From: Bog-473 sp963728845
GTDB lineage: Bacteria > Actinomycetota > Acidimicrobiia > Acidimicrobiales > RAAP-2
Assembly (NCBI GenBank): GCA_963728845.1
Contig: CAVSLS010000057.1
Coordinates: forward strand, 1-64,000
Length of the DNA: 64,000 nt
Reading direction: 5' to 3'
The position numbers and the translations under genes were made by a program. The notes under the pieces were generated by a model. It was not told where the DNA came from. It made no database searches and saw only the letters and a list, made by a program, of their open reading frames with translations. How positions within the stretch are numbered: the stretch's first letter is position 1; each line of letters begins with the position of its first letter. Positions 1-8,580 of the stretch are shown piece by piece.

Positions 1-153
1 TCTACACCGACCGCTATCAGATCCCGTCGGAAAACCTCTCTTGACCGCCACGGCGAGAAAACCCCCCGTACAGCGCTCCCACGTTTCGTCGTGGTCGCCC
101 ATGGAATCACCCGCATAAGGTGACGAACAGCAGTGAAGATGGGAGGTGGAGCC

Positions 154-1604
154 ATGGCCAGCGACAGTCCCGAGCCCACGACGACCGACGCGGGGATCCC
201 GGTCCCGAGCGACGAGTTCTCGCTGACGGTGGGTCCGGACGGACCGATCCTGCTGCAGGATCACTATCTCATCGAGCAGATGGCGAACTTCAACCGAGAA
301 CGCATCCCCGAGCGTCAGCCGCATGCCAAGGGCGGAGGGGCCTTCGGTCACTTCGAGGTGACGGCCGACGTCGGGGCGTTCACCAAGGCCGCCGTGTTCC
401 AGCCTGGCACGAAGACGGACATCCTGATCCGCTTCTCCACCGTGGCGGGCGAGCGGGGCAGCCCGGACACATGGCGTGATCCCCGTGGCTTCGCTCTGAA
501 GTTGTATACGTCCGAGGGAAACTACGACATGGTGGGAAACAACACGCCCGTCTTCTTCCTCAGAGACCCGCTGAAGTTCCAACACTTCATCCGCTCGCAG
601 AAGCGCCGGGCCGACTCCGACCTGCGCGACCACGACATGCAGTGGGACTTCTGGACACTGTCGCCGGAGTCAGCCCACCAGGTCACATGGCTCATGGGCG
701 ACCGTGGGATCCCGCGATCGTGGCGCCACATGAACGGCTATTCCAGCCACACCTACTTATGGGTCAACGCCGGGGGGAACGATTCTGGGTGAAGTACCAC
801 TTCAAGACCGACCAGGGCATCGAGTTCCTGACCCAGGAGGATGCAGACCGCATTGCGGGCGAGGACGGCGACTTCCACCGACGCGATCTGTTCGGAGCGA
901 TCGGTCGCGGCGAGTACCCCAGTTGGACGCTGCGGGTCCAGCTCATGCCGTTCGAAGAGGCCAAGACCTACCGCTTCAATCCGTTCGACCTCACGAAGGT
1001 GTGGCCCCACCAGGACTACCCGCTGCACGAGGTCGGTCGCCTCACCCTCGACCGCAACCCGACCGACTTCCACACCGAGATTGAGCAGGCGGCCTTCGAA
1101 CCCAACAACCTCGTGCCGGGGATCGGCGTCAGCCCGGACAAGATGCTTCTCGCCCGAGTCTTCTCGTATGCCGACGCCCACCGCGCCCGGATCGGGGTCA
1201 ACTATAAGCAGATACCGGTCAACGCGCCGAGGGCTCGGGTGCACAGCTACAGCAAGGACGGGGCGATGCGCGTGCAGAACGTCTCGGACCCGGTGTACGC
1301 GCCGAACTCGAAGGGCGGCCCGAAGGCGGACCCCGTGCGCTACCCGTACGTAGAGAGGTGGGAGGCGGACGGCGAGTTCGTCCACTCGGCCTACACGCTG
1401 CGCCAGGACGACGATGACTGGGGCCAGCCCGGCACGCTGGTCCGCGAGGTCCTGGACGACGCGGCACGCGACCGGCTCGTTGCCAATGTCGTTGGGCACC
1501 TCAGCAACGGCGTGTCCGCACCCGTGCTGGAGCGTGCGTTCGAGTACTGGCGCAACATCGACAAGGAAACCGGCGACCGCATCGCCAACAGCTTCACGAC
1601 CTAG
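154..1604 (+). CDS. Monofunctional heme catalase, frameshifted
   Basis: Heme catalase, degrading hydrogen peroxide to water and oxygen in the cytoplasm. The first frame (154-792) carries the distal-His region RQPHAKGGGAFGHFEV and the Asn region NNTPVFFLRDP; the second frame (about 778-1604) carries the proximal heme-Tyr region RVFSYADAHRARIGVNY. Together they give about 483 residues, the usual length of a small-subunit catalase. The frames separate at a run of six G at 772-777; a seventh G would restore WVNAGGERFWVKYHF. The ATG at 154 is chosen because GGGAGGTGG lies at 141-149. The gene is convergent with the next one, only 18 bases away. Both halves are fully family-like, so I read this as a one-base deletion, either a sequencing error or very recent. 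Confidence 0.9.
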
Positions 1605-1622
1605 ACTCGCTCGCAACGGGAC

Positions 1623-4600
1623 TCAGCTGAACGTCAAGACCCGCGCCTGTCGTTCGGTTCGCTGCCACCACTCGGCGAACTCGCCGGCCACCATCGGTGC
1701 GGCCCAGTAGAAGCCCTGTGCCGAGTCGACGCCCAGCTCCGCCACCAGCGCGCGCCGTCGTGCATCGCTCACCCCTTCGACGACGACCCGCAACCCCAGG
1801 ACGCGGCTCATCTCGACGATGGCTCTGACGATCGGTAGGGAGTCGTCGGCAGTACCGAGTCGCTGGGTGAAGGAGCGGTCGACCTTCAACGTGGTGACCG
1901 GCAGCGTGTGCAGGTAGGCGAGCGACGAGTACCCGGTCCCGAAGTCGTCGATCGCCACACGCAAGCCAAGGTCCTGGAAGCTCTCGAGTGAGCGCCGGGT
2001 CGATGTGCTGTCGGTCATGACCGCTGATTCCGTGATCTCGACCGTCACGCGGCTCGGAACAATGCCGTGGCTCTGGACCGCCCGGCGCACCATGTCGACG
2101 GTCTCGGCATCATCGAGCTGCCGGGCCGACAGGTTGACCGCCAACGACTCCAAGCGGGGCCCGTCGGCCTCGGCATCCCAGGAGGCCAGTTGGGACAGGG
2201 CCTGATCGAAGACCCAGTGTCCGATCGGGATGATCAACCCGGTCTCCTCCGCCACGGGGATGAAGTCGAGCGGTGAGACGAGCCCGAGCCGCGGATGGTG
2301 CCAGCGGATGACGGCTTCGGCGCCAACAGGCCGTTCGCTCACGGGGTCCACCGCCGGCTGGTAGCGCACCTCGAATTGCCCCGAGGCCAGCGCCTGACGA
2401 AGCTCGGTCTCCATGGTGAGCCGGAAGACCGAGCGCCGGTGCAGGTCCTGGTCGAACAGCGCATAGGTGTTCCGCCCCGTCTTCTTCGCCTGGTACATCG
2501 CCGTGTCCGCGTCGCGCAGCACCATCTCGGGCTCGGCCCACGGCCCGGGAATGACGATGCCGATGCTCCCTGTCACGGTGAGGTCGTGGTTCCCGCTGCG
2601 GACTGGCGGTTCCAGCACCGCGAGCAGCCGCCTGGCCGCCCCGATCGCGTTGTCGACGGTCTCTATGTCGCGCACGATGAAGACGAACTCGTCGCCACTG
2701 AAGCGTGCCGCCGTCTCACCGGCACGGATAGCGCGCGCGAACCGGTTGCCGACCTCCTTGAGGACCGCGTCCCCCGTCTCGTGCCCCAGGCTGTCATTGA
2801 CGATCTTGAACCTGTCGAGGTCCAAGAAGAGCACCGCGATCTTCCGACCGACGCGGTGACCACTCAATTCCAGCTTCAGCCGATTGAGCAGCATGGCGCG
2901 GTTGGGCAGGCCGGTGAGGGTGTCGTGGAAAGCCAGATGGGTCAGTTCGAGCTGGGCGTCCACCTCCTCAGTGATGTCCTCAACCGTCGTGACGTAACCC
3001 TCTTCTCCGTCGGGGCCCTTCGGGGCCGCCGACATCCGGACGTGGCGGACCTCTCCATCGGGCCGCCGGATCCTGAAGCTGGTAACCACCCGCTGTCCGA
3101 GGGGTCGCGCCGCGTCGATCAGACGGAGCAGTTGGTCCCGGTCCTCCGGGTGGACCGCGTCCTGCCACCCCGCGCCCAGGAACTCCTCGACGTCCCGGCC
3201 GCAGATCTCCGCAATGCGTGGGTTGGCGTAGTACACGCCGCCTTCGGGCGGGGTTTCGAGGATCCCGATCGGGGCCGCGTCCGCCAGGGTCCGGAAGCGG
3301 TCCTCGGCCGCGTGCAGCGAGGCGGCATTGCGGAGGCGCTCGATGCCGAAGGCGAGCTCGGAGGCCAATTCTTCCATCAAGGCGATTTCGGGCGAGTCGA
3401 ACTCGTCGGGCTCTGACGCGTACATGCTGATGACCCCGATGACCTCGTCAGCCACCATCAAGGGCAGCGCACAGCAGGAGCGCAGGCTTTCATCCCGCGC
3501 TTCCCCGCCCACGACAGCGAAAGAGGGCGAGTCGCGCAGGTCGTTGACGACCTGGATGCGTCGCTCCCGTACCGCCGTTCCCGACGGGCCCTGACCCCGC
3601 TCGTCGTCCGCCCAGCTCAGCGGGACGTCTTGGGCTTCTGCCGGTGCCCCGGCCACTGCGACCGGTCGGATCGTGCGCGCGTCGTCGTGTTCGACGTAAC
3701 CGACCCAGGCCAACTGGTAGTTGCCCACCTCGACGATCATCCGGCAGACGTTGTCGAGCAGCGTCGGCTCGTCGGCCGAATGCACCACCAGCTGGATGAC
3801 CGCGCTGAGTGTGCGTTGGGCCCGTTCGAGTTTCACCTGGCCGGTCACGTCGCGGGCGTTGAAGACGATCCCGTTGATCGCCGGATGGTCGAGGCAATTC
3901 GTCGCGGTGAGCTCGAGCGTGCGCCACTCGTTGTCGTACGTGCGGAACCGGTACGCGGCAGGGGGGTAGACACCCGGACGGGCAATGTCCCTCTGGAACG
4001 CGGCCGCGGCCGCGTCCAGGTCGTCGGGATGGATCAGTTGCAGCACGCTTTGACCTACGTTCTCGTCCGGGTCGAGACCCAGTATCCACGCGCCGGCCGG
4101 GTTGGCGTAGCGCAGGTTCGCCTGCTCGTCGACGATCACGATGAGGTCGCTCGAGCTGGCGACCAGGGTGCGGAAGCTCTGCTCGCTCTCCCGGAGCGAC
4201 CGCGTGGTCCTCTCGACCTGCCGGACCGCACGGGCGCGCGCCAACGAGAGCCCGACCAGGAGCGCGATCAACAACGCGACGGCGAGCAGTCCCAAGAAGA
4301 GGAACGCGACAGGGCCGCCGAGGCTCCCGACGGGGAGGGCGAGACCGGGCCCGGCACGAAAGCGTACGTTCCACATGCTGAAGGCATTGATGTTCTTGCT
4401 GTCCCCCCAGGGCCCCCGTGAGGGGACTGAGCCGGGCCAACGCAGGAGCGCTTGCTGGCTGCCGGAACCACTCGCTCCGCTGGACACGACGTATTGCACT
4501 CCCGGCTGGTGCGGAATCGAGCGCAGCAGGGCGGGGCCATCGACTATTGCCATGACCCATCCGGCGGACTGGTGGACCCGCTCTGCCGCCGATCGCGGGG

Positions 4601-5357
4601 TGCCCGTGTAGACGGGCTGCACCAGCAGGACCTTGGTGCCGTACGCCGGGTCGAGGGCGCGTCCAGAGAGGACCTGTTGCTGGCCCGTGGACGTGGCCGC
4701 AGCCAGCACCTTCGTGAGGGCGGGAACGGTGCACAGGTCGTAGCCGTACAACGGGATGGAGACCTGCAGGATCGTCCAGTCGGCGTCGCTGACGAGACAA
4801 TACCGAGCGCGCAGTCCGGGCGGGCTGACCGAGTTGACGGCAACCCCATTTGCCCGCATGACAGTCAAGAGACCTGGCACCTGGTCGTTCGTGACCGACA
4901 GCACGATGCCGGCGCCCTGCAGCCCGGGGAAGCGCGTGGACCCGAAGCCCACCGACTGGAGATACGCGTCGAATTGGGCGTGGGTCACCTCGCCCTGGTG
5001 AAGGAGCGCAGCGGACCCGGCCAGCAGATCCCCGTACCGCAGCAGCACGTTGGACATGTCCGACGTCGTCTCGTCGGCGTTGGCGAAGAACTGCGATTGC
5101 GTGTCGACCGTGTTGCGCTGGTGCCAGTACCAGGCCCCGGCGCTCACCATGACGGTGCCGACGAACGCGGCCACGATGACCGCCACCCACACGCTCCGAC
5201 CGCACCGCGTCACACCCCCGTATCGCCGCGAGGCCGCCTCCTTGTCGTCCAATTCAGCCTGAGCGCGCCGGAATGTCCCCGTTGCCACCCTTATCAATTC
5301 GGCAAGAATTCGACGCGGGGACAGGGACGAAAGTCCTCTTTCCGTGCACAAGGTCAC
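1623..5357 (-). CDS. Membrane CHASE-PAS-GAF-PAS-GGDEF-EAL cyclic-di-GMP protein
   Basis: A 1244-residue sensor that probably makes and/or degrades cyclic di-GMP. Visible order: transmembrane segment (about 57-78), extracytoplasmic CHASE-like region (80-335), second transmembrane segment (343-368), PAS (390-505), GAF (520-670), PAS (680-795), GGDEF (805-965) and EAL (985-1230). The GGDEF signature reads SGDEF at about 887, a variant compatible with cyclase activity. The EAL signature reads EAV, but DDFGTGYSS, ITESAVM, LKVDRSF and the EGV segment keep the metal and catalytic residues. The ligand is unknown. The GTG start at 5357 is the most upstream possibility; GTG or TTG codons near residues 21-24 are alternatives without a clear ribosome site. 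It lies downstream of PhyH on the same strand with a 77-base gap. Confidence 0.88.
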   Translation of the reverse strand: MTLCTERGLSSLSPRRILAELIRVATGTFRRAQAELDDKEAASRRYGGVTRCGRSVWVAVIVAAFVGTVMVSAGAWYWHQRNTVDTQSQFFANADETTSDMSNVLLRYGDLLAGSAALLHQGEVTHAQFDAYLQSVGFGSTRFPGLQGAGIVLSVTNDQVPGLLTVMRANGVAVNSVSPPGLRARYCLVSDADWTILQVSIPLYGYDLCTVPALTKVLAAATSTGQQQVLSGRALDPAYGTKVLLVQPVYTGTPRSAAERVHQSAGWVMAIVDGPALLRSIPHQPGVQYVVSSGASGSGSQQALLRWPGSVPSRGPWGDSKNINAFSMWNVRFRAGPGLALPVGSLGGPVAFLFLGLLAVALLIALLVGLSLARARAVRQVERTTRSLRESEQSFRTLVASSSDLIVIVDEQANLRYANPAGAWILGLDPDENVGQSVLQLIHPDDLDAAAAAFQRDIARPGVYPPAAYRFRTYDNEWRTLELTATNCLDHPAINGIVFNARDVTGQVKLERAQRTLSAVIQLVVHSADEPTLLDNVCRMIVEVGNYQLAWVGYVEHDDARTIRPVAVAGAPAEAQDVPLSWADDERGQGPSGTAVRERRIQVVNDLRDSPSFAVVGGEARDESLRSCCALPLMVADEVIGVISMYASEPDEFDSPEIALMEELASELAFGIERLRNAASLHAAEDRFRTLADAAPIGILETPPEGGVYYANPRIAEICGRDVEEFLGAGWQDAVHPEDRDQLLRLIDAARPLGQRVVTSFRIRRPDGEVRHVRMSAAPKGPDGEEGYVTTVEDITEEVDAQLELTHLAFHDTLTGLPNRAMLLNRLKLELSGHRVGRKIAVLFLDLDRFKIVNDSLGHETGDAVLKEVGNRFARAIRAGETAARFSGDEFVFIVRDIETVDNAIGAARRLLAVLEPPVRSGNHDLTVTGSIGIVIPGPWAEPEMVLRDADTAMYQAKKTGRNTYALFDQDLHRRSVFRLTMETELRQALASGQFEVRYQPAVDPVSERPVGAEAVIRWHHPRLGLVSPLDFIPVAEETGLIIPIGHWVFDQALSQLASWDAEADGPRLESLAVNLSARQLDDAETVDMVRRAVQSHGIVPSRVTVEITESAVMTDSTSTRRSLESFQDLGLRVAIDDFGTGYSSLAYLHTLPVTTLKVDRSFTQRLGTADDSLPIVRAIVEMSRVLGLRVVVEGVSDARRRALVAELGVDSAQGFYWAAPMVAGEFAEWWQRTERQARVLTFS

Positions 5358-5434
5358 GGATCCTGGGCAGGAGATGGCACACGATTCCGTCGACAGTCCG
5401 CCAGAACAGGCGGAATGTCAGACCTGGGACGCGT

Positions 5435-6478
5435 TCAACGCCCGCGTCGAGCGCCCAGTGCCACTCGCCACGGACCCAGGTCGAGCGCGGCGTAGCGCTG
5501 CTGGGTCTGGTCGAGCAGCCGCTCGGTCCAGACCGGGTGCCCCGGCGGGGGCCAGCCGAAGAGCTCCAACTCGCGCGGAGTCGAGCCCTCGACGAAGACC
5601 GTCCACTCGACGCTGATCGAACGATTCTGCTGGGTGTCGTATCCGACCCAGTCGATGCCGGCCTGCTTGAAGGCGATGGCGGCGACGATGCGGGACCCAG
5701 CGCCGGATCCGAAGGGAGCACCGCGGTGGTAGCAGTCGGACCGGTAGGCGAGGTACGAACCTCGGATCCCCGGGGCGGGCCGCTCGGCGGCGTAGACGCC
5801 GGGGTCCATGTTGGGCATGACGACTCCGTAGGGATTGTCCACGTGACTGGTCTCGCGCACCGAGACGAGACGAGTCGGGTTGTCGTCTTCGGTGACGTCC
5901 GTGAGGTAGAGGAATCCCTCGAGGTTCCACCAGGGCGCGTCGCTCCCCGGTGGGAGCCAGGAATGGTTGCGGTCGATGTGCATGGGCTGCTCGTAGTTGG
6001 TGATTCCGGCGTACTTGGCACTGGCCTGGGCTTGATAGAGGCGGATGTCGGTGCTGCCGAGCGCCCGCTCGGCGAAGTCGATGATGGAGGAATGGACCAT
6101 CATCCGGTTGAGCGCGCCACTGCCCGGAAAGGGAAAGATCGCGCCCCACCTTTGTTGCGCGGGACGGAACCCCGGGCCCTCGTCGGGCCAGACGAACACC
6201 TCCTCTGGCTCCTTGGGGCGGCCCCGCCACCGCTCGGTCACTTCATCGGGGTCGGCGTGCAGATCCTCGGCGCTCGGAAAGATCTGACCGAGATCCTCGG
6301 TGAGGGCATCGACCTCGTCGGCGCCGACGAGGCCGTCGAGCAGGACCCAACCCTCCTCGCGCCACGTCGCGACTTCGGCTTCGGTGGCTCGCCGCGAACT
6401 CACGACCTCATCATTGCTCTGGTCCGGCTCGTGCGCTCTGGTCCGGCTCGTGCGCTTCGCTCCGGGGCCTCTCGTCAC
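5435..6478 (-). CDS. Phytanoyl-CoA dioxygenase (PhyH) family protein
   Basis: A probable Fe(II)/2-oxoglutarate-dependent oxygenase of 347 residues. The HxD iron ligands are seen in MHIDRNHSW and the distal His in CYHRGAPFGSG. The substrate cannot be told. A GTG at 6478 overlaps the stop of the upstream MarR gene (GTGA), which would couple translation. However, the first 25 residues are low-complexity and contain a 19-bp tandem duplication that is not a multiple of three, so the GTG at 6403 (reading MSSRRATEAEV) may be the true start. This is one of three PhyH-family genes in the window. Confidence 0.8.
   Translation of the reverse strand: MTRGPGAKRTSRTRAHEPDQSNDEVVSSRRATEAEVATWREEGWVLLDGLVGADEVDALTEDLGQIFPSAEDLHADPDEVTERWRGRPKEPEEVFVWPDEGPGFRPAQQRWGAIFPFPGSGALNRMMVHSSIIDFAERALGSTDIRLYQAQASAKYAGITNYEQPMHIDRNHSWLPPGSDAPWWNLEGFLYLTDVTEDDNPTRLVSVRETSHVDNPYGVVMPNMDPGVYAAERPAPGIRGSYLAYRSDCYHRGAPFGSGAGSRIVAAIAFKQAGIDWVGYDTQQNRSISVEWTVFVEGSTPRELELFGWPPPGHPVWTERLLDQTQQRYAALDLGPWRVALGARRGR
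6419..6456. repeat. 19-bp perfect tandem duplication
   Basis: The unit ctggtccggctcgtgcgct occurs twice head to tail (6419-6437 and 6438-6456). Because 19 is not divisible by three, the duplication shifts the reading frame upstream of it, and bears on where the PhyH gene really starts. Confidence 0.9.
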
Positions 6479-6936
6479 GCTCCTGCCGGCGACACCTGAC
6501 CCTCCAGTGCCTTCACCAACAACCGTCGGAACTCAGCCCGCTCGGACACGCTGAGCCCACCGAGGATCTCGTCCTCGATGCTCCCCTGCGCCACCTCGGC
6601 GTGCTCGAGCGCCTCGAGCCCAGCATCGGTGAGGTCGACGATGTGGCGCCGACGGTCCGCGGGATCACGACGCCGCTCCACGTACTCGAGGTCCTCCAAG
6701 TCGTTCAGCACCAGCACGCCGGTATTGGAGTCCATGGACAGCTGTTCGGTCATGACCTGCTGCGACGCGCCCGGGTGGTCCCGCAGATAGGCCAGTACGA
6801 CCATGTTCCGGAGGTTCATGCCCACCAGCTCGACCGAGCTGCGCAGGAACACGGCCCGGGCCAACCGGGTCAGTAGGACGATCGTGCCCGTGACGGGCCG
6901 AGCGGCTGCTCGGGCGCTCACGTGTCCCACCCCCAA
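6475..6936 (-). CDS. MarR-family transcriptional regulator
   Basis: A 153-residue winged-helix regulator. The MarR core is seen in HPGASQQVMTEQLSMDSNTG (helix-turn-helix) followed by the wing RRRDPADRRRHIVDLTDAG. It is transcribed away from an MFS exporter, with only 49 bases between the starts, the classic arrangement of a MarR repressor of a drug pump. A perfect 7-bp inverted repeat (6971-6977 / 6988-6994) in that gap is the probable operator. The PhyH gene follows and overlaps its stop codon. The start is TTG 6936 or GTG 6930; neither is compelling. Confidence 0.87.
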   Translation of the reverse strand: MGVGHVSARAAARPVTGTIVLLTRLARAVFLRSSVELVGMNLRNMVVLAYLRDHPGASQQVMTEQLSMDSNTGVLVLNDLEDLEYVERRRDPADRRRHIVDLTDAGLEALEHAEVAQGSIEDEILGGLSVSERAEFRRLLVKALEGQVSPAGA

Positions 6937-6970
6937 CCTGCCTGCACGGACGCGTCGATCATGCCTCTAT

Positions 6971-6994
6971 GATAGTCCCGAAATCATGACTATC
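6971..6994. promoter_or_regulatory. Probable MarR operator overlapping the MFS start codon
   Basis: GATAGTC (6971-6977) and GACTATC (6988-6994) form a perfect inverted repeat with a 10-base spacer. The right arm overlaps the ATG of the MFS gene (6986-6988). Binding of the divergent MarR protein here would block the exporter promoter or its leaderless start. The inverted repeat is directly visible; the assignment to MarR is inferred from position. Confidence 0.6.
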
Positions 6995-8491
6995 CCCGCG
7001 ATAGGGACCATTCCCGAGCTCACGCCCGCCGGAGACCGCCGGCGCTGGATAGCCCTCGTCGTCGTCTGCCTGGCGATGTTCATGAACGCGCTCGATGGCT
7101 CCATCGTCAACGTGGCGCTCCCGGACATCCAGCGCAGCCTGCATTTCACCCAGTCCGGCCTGACCTGGGTCGTCGACGCCTACCTCATCTCCTTCGGCAG
7201 CTTCCTCCTCATGGCCGGCCGCCTCGGTGACCTCGTCGGTCGAAAGAAGGTCTTCTTGGCCGGGGTGGCGCTGTTCACTCTTGCCTCCATCGCCTGTGGA
7301 TCGGCCGACAGCCAGGCGATGCTCGTCGCAGCACGCTTCGTCCAGGGCATCGGCGGCGCGCTGTCGTCCTCGGTGATCGTCGCCATCATCGTGACCGAGT
7401 TCCCCAGCCCGGTCGAGCGCGCCAAGGCAATGAGCGCGTACGTCTTCGTCGCCGTGGGTGGCGGCTCCATCGGACTGCTCGCCGGCGGGGTGCTCACACA
7501 GGCACTGAGTTGGCACTGGATCTTCTTCGTGAATGTGCCTATCGGCATCGCCACGCTGATCCTGGGGCGCATCTTGGTGGTGGAGAACGTCGGCCTGGGC
7601 ATCAAACAGGGCGTCGACGTGCTCGGGTCCGTCCTGGTGACGGCGTCCTTGATGGTCGGTATCTACGGCATCGTGACGGCGTCGAGCGACGGTTGGGTCT
7701 CGGCGCACACGCTCGGCATCCTCGGTGTCGCTGTCCTTCTCTTCGTCTCCTTCATCGTCCTCGAATCGAGACTGGCCAATCCGATCATGCCGCTGCGGAT
7801 TCTCAAGCTCCGCACGTTGACCGGTTCGAGCGCCATCCGGGGCCTGTTGGCCACGGGCATGTTCTCGACCTTCTTCATCGGTGCGCTCTACCTCGAGCAT
7901 GTCCTCGGCTACAGCCCCATAAGGACGGGGCTGGCCTTCATGCCGGCGACGGCGGGCATGGCGACCATGTCGGCCGGCCTCACGGCGCGCCTCGTTAACC
8001 GGTTCGGCAACAAGGTGATGTACCCGGCGATGCTCCTCGCAGCAGGCGGCTTGGTCCTGCTCGCGTCCGTGGGCCAGAACGCGGGCTACTTCCCGAAGAT
8101 CTTCCTTGCCTTCCTCCTGCTCGGCGTGGGTGCTGGCGCCTCGTTCATGCCGCTGTTGCAGATCGGCATGTCCGAGATCCCCAACGCCGATGCCGGGCTG
8201 GGCTCGGGCATCGTCAACGTGTCCCAGCAGATGGCGGCGGCGGTCGGCCTGGCCGTGCTGAGCACGATCGCCACCAATCGAACCCGGTCGCTCGTCGCCA
8301 GTGGCCACGAGCTGGTCCACTCCTTGACTCTGGGCTACCAGCTGGCGCTCTACATCGCCGCCGGCTGCGTCCTGGTTGGCCTGGCCCTGGCTCCCCTTCT
8401 GCTGCGAACCAATGAGTCACCCGAGGAGGAGCGGACGCATATCGCCGAGAACATGCAGAACCCGGAGACCTACGAGCACCTCGTCCTTTAG
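6986..8491 (+). CDS. MFS drug exporter, DHA2 (EmrB/QacA) family
   Basis: A 501-residue proton-coupled multidrug exporter of the inner membrane, with about 14 hydrophobic segments. The DHA2 features are visible: FMNALDGSIVNVALPDIQ in the first segment, motif A-like GRLGDLVGRKKVF between segments 2 and 3, and motif C-like GGGSIGLLAGGVL. The ATG at 6986 is chosen because it begins the typical N-terminus; longer versions would run into the divergent MarR gene. No ribosome site is visible and the start lies inside the putative operator, so the transcript may be leaderless. Substrate unknown. Confidence 0.9.
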   Translation: MTIPAIGTIPELTPAGDRRRWIALVVVCLAMFMNALDGSIVNVALPDIQRSLHFTQSGLTWVVDAYLISFGSFLLMAGRLGDLVGRKKVFLAGVALFTLASIACGSADSQAMLVAARFVQGIGGALSSSVIVAIIVTEFPSPVERAKAMSAYVFVAVGGGSIGLLAGGVLTQALSWHWIFFVNVPIGIATLILGRILVVENVGLGIKQGVDVLGSVLVTASLMVGIYGIVTASSDGWVSAHTLGILGVAVLLFVSFIVLESRLANPIMPLRILKLRTLTGSSAIRGLLATGMFSTFFIGALYLEHVLGYSPIRTGLAFMPATAGMATMSAGLTARLVNRFGNKVMYPAMLLAAGGLVLLASVGQNAGYFPKIFLAFLLLGVGAGASFMPLLQIGMSEIPNADAGLGSGIVNVSQQMAAAVGLAVLSTIATNRTRSLVASGHELVHSLTLGYQLALYIAAGCVLVGLALAPLLLRTNESPEEERTHIAENMQNPETYEHLVL

Positions 8492-8580
8492 CCCGCCGCT
8501 CGGAGACTGCCCCGGAAAATGAGTTGGGTCCGCTTCTGCGCTGCGTCTTGGAGGCTCGGCCGAGTGTGGTGGTGCGCCGC

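Noticed and set aside
1..44. End of a gene upstream of the catalase (reads YTDRYQIPSENLS then stop)
   Set aside because: Too short to identify; could be chance in this frame.
6959..8320. Long minus-strand frame of about 450 codons opposite the MFS gene
   Set aside because: Its product is low-complexity and rich in charged residues; the plus strand encodes a complete MFS exporter.
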